A stretch of 27,088 nucleotides of DNA from Sporomusaceae bacterium (GTDB taxonomy: Bacteria > Bacillota_C > Negativicutes > Sporomusales_B > UBA7701), in contig JALHDI010000067.1 in NCBI GenBank assembly GCA_022839045.1, forward strand, positions 1 to 27,088, read 5' to 3'. Made by a program: the position numbers and the translations under genes. This document shows, piece by piece, positions 23,807 through 27,088 of this stretch. Positions within the stretch are counted from its first letter, which is position 1. Each line of letters starts with the position of its first letter. The notes below the pieces were generated by a model, which saw only the letters and a list, made by a program, of their open reading frames with translations, made no database searches and was not told the DNA's origin.

Positions 23807-24568
23807 ATGATTTTGGACCGCGTCTATGACTTGGCCCGGCCAAGGCTTGCGGGGAGACGGATAACCGAGGTCAGGGTCGGGCTGAATTTCCTGGGCGTCG
23901 AGCTTGATGACGGTTCGTTGGGGGTAGCCTATGTGTTGAAAGAAGATGTGGTTTCCGGCTGTACGGCTCTTCCTTATGCCGGCAAACTTGTCGGCATGCC
24001 TGCCGCGGAAATCGCCTCATGGGCGCTGGAAAGCAGAAGCGTTATCGCCGTGGCTGCGGGGTTGGCGGTTATAAACGCCGCCGCCGGATTCGACGGCGCG
24101 GGACAGGAAGGGGACCAGGACGAGGATGCGGCGCTTGCCGTACCAACCGGTCCCGATGACACCGTGGGGGTTATCGGCCATATCGGCCCGCTCATCGCCG
24201 GTCTGCAAGGCAAAGTCCGCCGGCTGCTGGTCTTCGAACGGGGCAAGGGAGTGACCGGCCATGTTTACCCGGAAACGGCCGAACCGCAGTTGCTCCCCGA
24301 ATGCCAGGTGGTTTTCGTCAGCAGCACGTCGCTGATAAACGGCACGCTTGACCAACTGTTGGGCTATTGCGACAAAGCCCGGGATGTTGTCATGGTAGGC
24401 GCGAGCACACCCATGTATCCGGCCGCTTTCAGCGGCACCGGGGTAACCTTGCTCGCGGGAACGCGGTGGCTCCCGGAGAACAGGGATGCTATCTTAGCGG
24501 GGATAAGCCAATGCGCCGGGATGAAACAGTTGATCGGTTACGGACGGAAGGTGTCGGCAAGGGTATAA
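23807..24568 (+). CDS. DUF4213/DUF364 putative heavy-metal chelation protein
   Basis: A 253-residue cytoplasmic protein. Residues 1-90 match the DUF4213 N-terminal domain (LAGRRITEVRVGLNFLGVEL). From about 118 the DUF364 Rossmann-like domain follows, with VGVIGHIGPLI, LLVFERG, LLPECQVVFVSSTSLINGTLDQLL and VVMVGASTPMYPAAF. Pfam describes DUF364 as a putative heavy-metal chelation domain; the function is unproven. An acidic insertion (GQEGDQDEDAAL, about 99-110) separates the two parts. GAGGAGG lies upstream of the ATG. It is followed by a small membrane protein and the molbindin gene, which points to a Mo/W or other metal role and to a functional link with the chelate operon. Confidence 0.85.
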   Translation: MILDRVYDLARPRLAGRRITEVRVGLNFLGVELDDGSLGVAYVLKEDVVSGCTALPYAGKLVGMPAAEIASWALESRSVIAVAAGLAVINAAAGFDGAGQEGDQDEDAALAVPTGPDDTVGVIGHIGPLIAGLQGKVRRLLVFERGKGVTGHVYPETAEPQLLPECQVVFVSSTSLINGTLDQLLGYCDKARDVVMVGASTPMYPAAFSGTGVTLLAGTRWLPENRDAILAGISQCAGMKQLIGYGRKVSARV

Positions 24569-24627
24569 GGGCGCAGTTGGACGGAAAAGTAAAGGATTTT
24601 GTGATTTTGCCTGGGACGGTGGGGCGA

Positions 24628-24813
24628 ATGAAAACCCTGATTCTTGCCGCGATTCTTTTGCCTGCAGGGCTTATGATCGCCATCTCCTGCTTTTGCGCGA
24701 TGGCCACGGAGTTAGACGCGAGGCAGAGCAGGATTGTCCAGTGGCTTGTGTGGATATCGGGGCTGATGATTGGCGCGGGTATTGTCATGCTCGCTTTGGC
24801 GAGCGAGGATTAA
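24628..24813 (+). CDS. Small two-helix membrane protein
   Basis: A 61-residue predicted membrane protein from ATG 24628, with hydrophobic segments at about 3-22 and 38-57 joined by a short polar loop with ELDARQSR. The same frame is open further upstream, where it overlaps the DUF364 gene; ATG 24511 is a possible longer start giving a polar N-terminal extension. Neither start has a strong ribosome-binding site. I do not recognise the family. Its position between the DUF364 and molbindin genes suggests co-transcription. Confidence 0.5.
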   Translation: MKTLILAAILLPAGLMIAISCFCAMATELDARQSRIVQWLVWISGLMIGAGIVMLALASED

Positions 24814-24842
24814 TGTAATAAAGCCGGAAAGGAGGCCTAAGC

Positions 24843-25046
24843 TTGAAAATCAGCGGACGCAATAAACTGGAAGCTACAGTAAAAGAAATCGTAAAAGACG
24901 CCGTTATGGCGAAAGTGGTCATGGACTTCAAGGGCACCGAGCTGGTCGCGGCGATTACGGTCGATTCGGTAGCCGACCTCGACCTTAAAGTGGGTGACAA
25001 AGTCACCGCTCTGGTAAAAGCCACCGAAATGATGGTAATGAAATAA
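24843..25046 (+). CDS. mop: Molbindin (Mop, single TOBE domain)
   Basis: A 67-residue protein of the Mop family, cytoplasmic molybdate/tungstate-binding proteins that assemble as hexamers to store or buffer the oxyanion. ISGRNKLEATVKEI at the start, and ITVDSVADLDLKVGDKVTALVKATEMMVMK at the end, follow the family pattern closely. The start is TTG with AAGGAGG 7 bases upstream. A strong terminator follows immediately, so it ends the + strand unit. It supports Mo/W metabolism as the theme of this end of the window. Confidence 0.92.
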   Translation: MKISGRNKLEATVKEIVKDAVMAKVVMDFKGTELVAAITVDSVADLDLKVGDKVTALVKATEMMVMK

Positions 25047-25059
25047 TCACGCCATAGTA

Positions 25060-25095
25060 AAAGATGCACCCGCATATTCCGGCGGGTGCATCTTT
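25060..25095. terminator. Bidirectional intrinsic terminator between mop and the regulator
   Basis: A 14-bp perfect stem (25060-25073 with 25082-25095) around an 8-base loop, with A-rich and T-rich flanks. It serves the two convergent genes, mop and the HTH/PBP regulator. Confidence 0.9.
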
Positions 25096-25097
25096 CT

Positions 25098-26033
25098 TTA
25101 TGTTTCGGCCAGTATCTCGCCGGTGTGGGTGAGGTCGTAGCCCCCCATACCGGCAACCTCGCTGCGGAAAGCCTGCGAGCGGAGCACCGTCAACAAGGCC
25201 TGGAAATGCGGCTTGTCCGTGTCTTCCCGGCGAATCACCAGGTCGTACCGTTCTTTTTGCAGGGGGACGAAATCGATTTCCCGCACCTGCAGGGCGGCCT
25301 TTTCAATGCCGAGGCCCACATCGGCTTCGCCTCTGGCGACGCGGCTGGCCACCGCCAGATGGCTCATCTCCTCCTGGTTATAGCCGGTGATGTCGCGATG
25401 GTCGATGCCGAGGGCGCGCAGCTGCTCGTCGAGCAGCACCCTGGCCCCCGAGCCGCATTCGCGGTTGACGAACCATACGCCGGGTTTGGTCAGGTCCCGC
25501 CAGTTGTTGATCTCCTTCGGGTTGCCTTTGGCGACATAGAAGCCTTCCATCCGGTATGTGAGGTTGATTATGAGGGTGCGGTGCCCCGGCAGAAGCCGCC
25601 GCACATAGGGAACGTTGTAGGTGTCGCTGTCGCTGTCCCACAGGTGGGTCGTGGCAACGTTGGCCGTGCCGCGGTAAAGGGCCATCAGGCCGTCGATGCT
25701 GCCCGCGTAGTTGCGCAGGAAGCGGCTGTAGGGCAGCATCTTTTCCAGGTGCCTGGTGAGGATGTCGAGGATCACGTCCTGCCCGCAGATGATCAGTCCT
25801 TCCGGCGCCGGGGCGGGTGTCTCGGCCGGCGGAGCAGCCTGCGCCTGGGCGGCGGGGGAGAGGCTTTTCGACTTTTTGATGTAGACATCGAGATCGGGAG
25901 CCTCGACACGAACCTTGCGGCCGATCCGGTAAGCGGTGAGATCGCCACGCTTGATCATTTCGTATACGGTAAACCGTGAGATTTTAAGAATCTTGGCAAC
26001 TTCTTCGGGAGTATAGGAAATCGTGTCGGTCAT
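25098..26033 (-). CDS. Excisionase-type HTH regulator with PBP-like oxyanion-binding domain
   Basis: A 311-residue protein. Residues 1-56 are an excisionase/MerR-type helix-turn-helix (SYTPEEVAKILKISRFTVYEMIKRGDL and YRIGRKVRVEAPDLDVYIKK). A proline/alanine linker (about 60-80) joins it to a PBP-like domain (about 82-311) with FVNRECGSGARVLLDEQL, GEADVGLGIEKAAL and MGGYDLTHTGEIL. These blocks closely parallel the C-terminal domain of the MoeA fusion at 2248-4209. I infer a molybdate- or tungstate-responsive transcription regulator, a role ModE plays elsewhere. AGGTGG precedes the ATG. It is divergent from modD across a 251-base AT-rich region that probably holds its own operators. Confidence 0.9.
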   Translation of the reverse strand: MTDTISYTPEEVAKILKISRFTVYEMIKRGDLTAYRIGRKVRVEAPDLDVYIKKSKSLSPAAQAQAAPPAETPAPAPEGLIICGQDVILDILTRHLEKMLPYSRFLRNYAGSIDGLMALYRGTANVATTHLWDSDSDTYNVPYVRRLLPGHRTLIINLTYRMEGFYVAKGNPKEINNWRDLTKPGVWFVNRECGSGARVLLDEQLRALGIDHRDITGYNQEEMSHLAVASRVARGEADVGLGIEKAALQVREIDFVPLQKERYDLVIRREDTDKPHFQALLTVLRSQAFRSEVAGMGGYDLTHTGEILAET

Positions 26034-26284
26034 CGATCCACCTCGTTTTGATTCAATATATCGTTATTATTAATTGGTAAACCCTCTTGCGTTAATCATA
26101 CCGCAAAATATATAATAACACCATAGGGATTTTGTTAGTTATTGTTTGGTTATATTGGTTCTATCTAATGGGAGCGCATTTATAAGGGGTTGTACATATG
26201 ATTAGCATGCGTGATTCATGGGTGAATTTGTTTTTAGTTTGATTATGTTGGTTTTATTTTGATATTAATCAGGGGGGAGAGCTT
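26034..26284. promoter_or_regulatory. AT-rich divergent regulator/modD intergenic region with inverted repeat
   Basis: The region between the regulator and modD contains an exact 8-bp inverted repeat, GTTATTAT (26063-26070) and ATAATAAC (26112-26119), 41 bases apart, embedded in TATAT-rich sequence. Half-site-like ATATATCG (26056-26063) recalls, but does not match, the Escherichia coli ModE operator. It is a reasonable target for the adjacent regulator. Confidence 0.45.
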
Positions 26285-27088
26285 ATGCTGCTCGGTACAA
26301 GCCCGACGCTGTTCGATTGCCTGGAGGCGGGGCTTACAGAGGACTGCCCCTACGGCGATATCACCACCGAAATGTTGGCGATCGAAGGGCAGGGGCGATT
26401 CCGGTTCATTTCCAGAGTGGACGCCGTAGTGTCGGGCACTCCCCGGCTGGCGGAGTTTTTCACGGCGCAAAAGCTCGCCGTCATTTCCTCTCGCAGCCCC
26501 GGAGAGCGGATTCATAAGGGTGACGTCATCCTCGAAGCCGCGGGAGATATCGGGACATTGTTCAAATTGTGGCGGATATGCCAGACCTATCTTACCGTGC
26601 TGTGCGCCATCGCCACCCAGACGGACGCAATTGTCCGGGAGGCCAGAGGGGAGAACGGGCGGATCGAGATCGTGGTGGCCTGCCGTAAAGCCCACTTGGG
26701 GATGCGTAGCGACGAGATCCAGGCCGTCCTCGACGGCGGGGCGATCTATCATCGCAACTCGCTCAGCGACACCATCCTGATAACCCAGAACCATATGCGG
26801 GCGCTCGGCGCCCTGCCGGACAAGCTGTACTCTTTCCATCACAAGATCGAGTTCGAGCCGTCGACCCCCGAAGAGGCTTATCGCTACGCCGGCCTGGTCG
26901 ATGTTATGCTGCTTGACCATTTTGAACCGGAAGAGCTAAAAACTATTGTCCGCAAACTGCGGGAGATCAATCCACGAATCCTAGTGGGCGTGGCCGGAGG
27001 CATAACCCTGGCAACGGTGAAGGACTACGCCCCGCTGGTGGACATTATTGTTCTGAGTTCGGTGCTGTATGCTACGCCGCTTGATATC
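26285..27088 (+). CDS. modD: ModD, NadC-like molybdenum utilisation protein (3' end outside window)
   Basis: The first 268 residues of a protein homologous to nicotinate-nucleotide pyrophosphorylase (quinolinate phosphoribosyltransferase) of the ModD branch. LTEDCPYGDITTEML near 17-31 corresponds to the NadC start. RKAHLGMRSDEIQAVLDGGAIYHRNSLSDTILITQNHM near 138-175 replaces the NadC active-site segment, and VDVMLLDHFEPEEL near 205-218 and VGVAGGITLATVKDYAPLVDIIVLSSVLYATPLDI complete the barrel. ModD genes lie in molybdate-transport operons, but their reaction is not established. GGGGGGAG stands about 6 bases before the ATG. The frame is open to the window edge, so only the last few residues are missing. 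Confidence 0.9.
   Translation, partial: MLLGTSPTLFDCLEAGLTEDCPYGDITTEMLAIEGQGRFRFISRVDAVVSGTPRLAEFFTAQKLAVISSRSPGERIHKGDVILEAAGDIGTLFKLWRICQTYLTVLCAIATQTDAIVREARGENGRIEIVVACRKAHLGMRSDEIQAVLDGGAIYHRNSLSDTILITQNHMRALGALPDKLYSFHHKIEFEPSTPEEAYRYAGLVDVMLLDHFEPEELKTIVRKLREINPRILVGVAGGITLATVKDYAPLVDIIVLSSVLYATPLDI

Overview
The window is GC-rich, densely coded DNA and probably comes from an anaerobic diderm Firmicute (Negativicutes, Sporomusaceae-like). Three things point there: strong Firmicutes-type AGGAGG ribosome-binding sites and frequent TTG/GTG starts; outer-membrane machinery (a TonB-dependent receptor, TonB, ExbB and ExbD); and a tungsten-type aldehyde:ferredoxin oxidoreductase. The assignment is inferred from gene content, as there is no rRNA or other marker gene here.

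Region 1 (1-8730, + strand) is a tungsten/molybdenum enzyme and cofactor operon. In order it holds the 3' end of an AOR-family oxidoreductase, two moeA paralogues (the second fused to a periplasmic-binding-protein-like domain), two small MoaD/ThiS-like proteins, a HesA/MoeB-type adenylyltransferase, and the tungstate ABC permease and ATPase tupB-tupC. No tupA is present in the window. A 126-bp imperfect palindrome follows, then a hydroxypyruvate-isomerase-like gene and a small cupin, closed by a perfect 38-bp palindromic terminator.

Region 2 (8736-10300, - strand) is a DEAD-box RNA helicase with a leader carrying two GC-rich hairpins of related sequence.

Region 3 (10337-21732, - strand) is the most interesting part: an apparent 12-gene operon read from 21732 down to a terminator at 10337. 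Its order is TonB-dependent receptor, binding lipoprotein, radical SAM enzyme, an unrecognised 379-residue protein, an FmdE-family protein, a SAM methyltransferase with a damaged N-terminus, a FecCD-type permease, a TrmO/TsaA-FmdE fusion, ExbB, ExbD, TonB and an ABC ATPase. It encodes a complete route across both membranes for some metal chelate or cofactor-like molecule, with four or five cytoplasmic proteins suited to modifying or dismantling that molecule. Substrate and chemistry are unknown to me. I consider this the candidate undescribed system.

Region 4 (22364-27088) has a secreted purple-acid-phosphatase-like protein, a DUF4213/DUF364 (putative heavy-metal chelation) protein, a small membrane protein and a molbindin (Mop), all on +. 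A convergent regulator follows, with an excisionase-type HTH and the same PBP-like domain found on the second MoeA. Divergent from it is modD, cut by the window end. Mo/W handling therefore flanks the TonB/ABC operon on both sides, which makes an oxyanion or a pterin-type metal complex a reasonable but unproven guess for its cargo.
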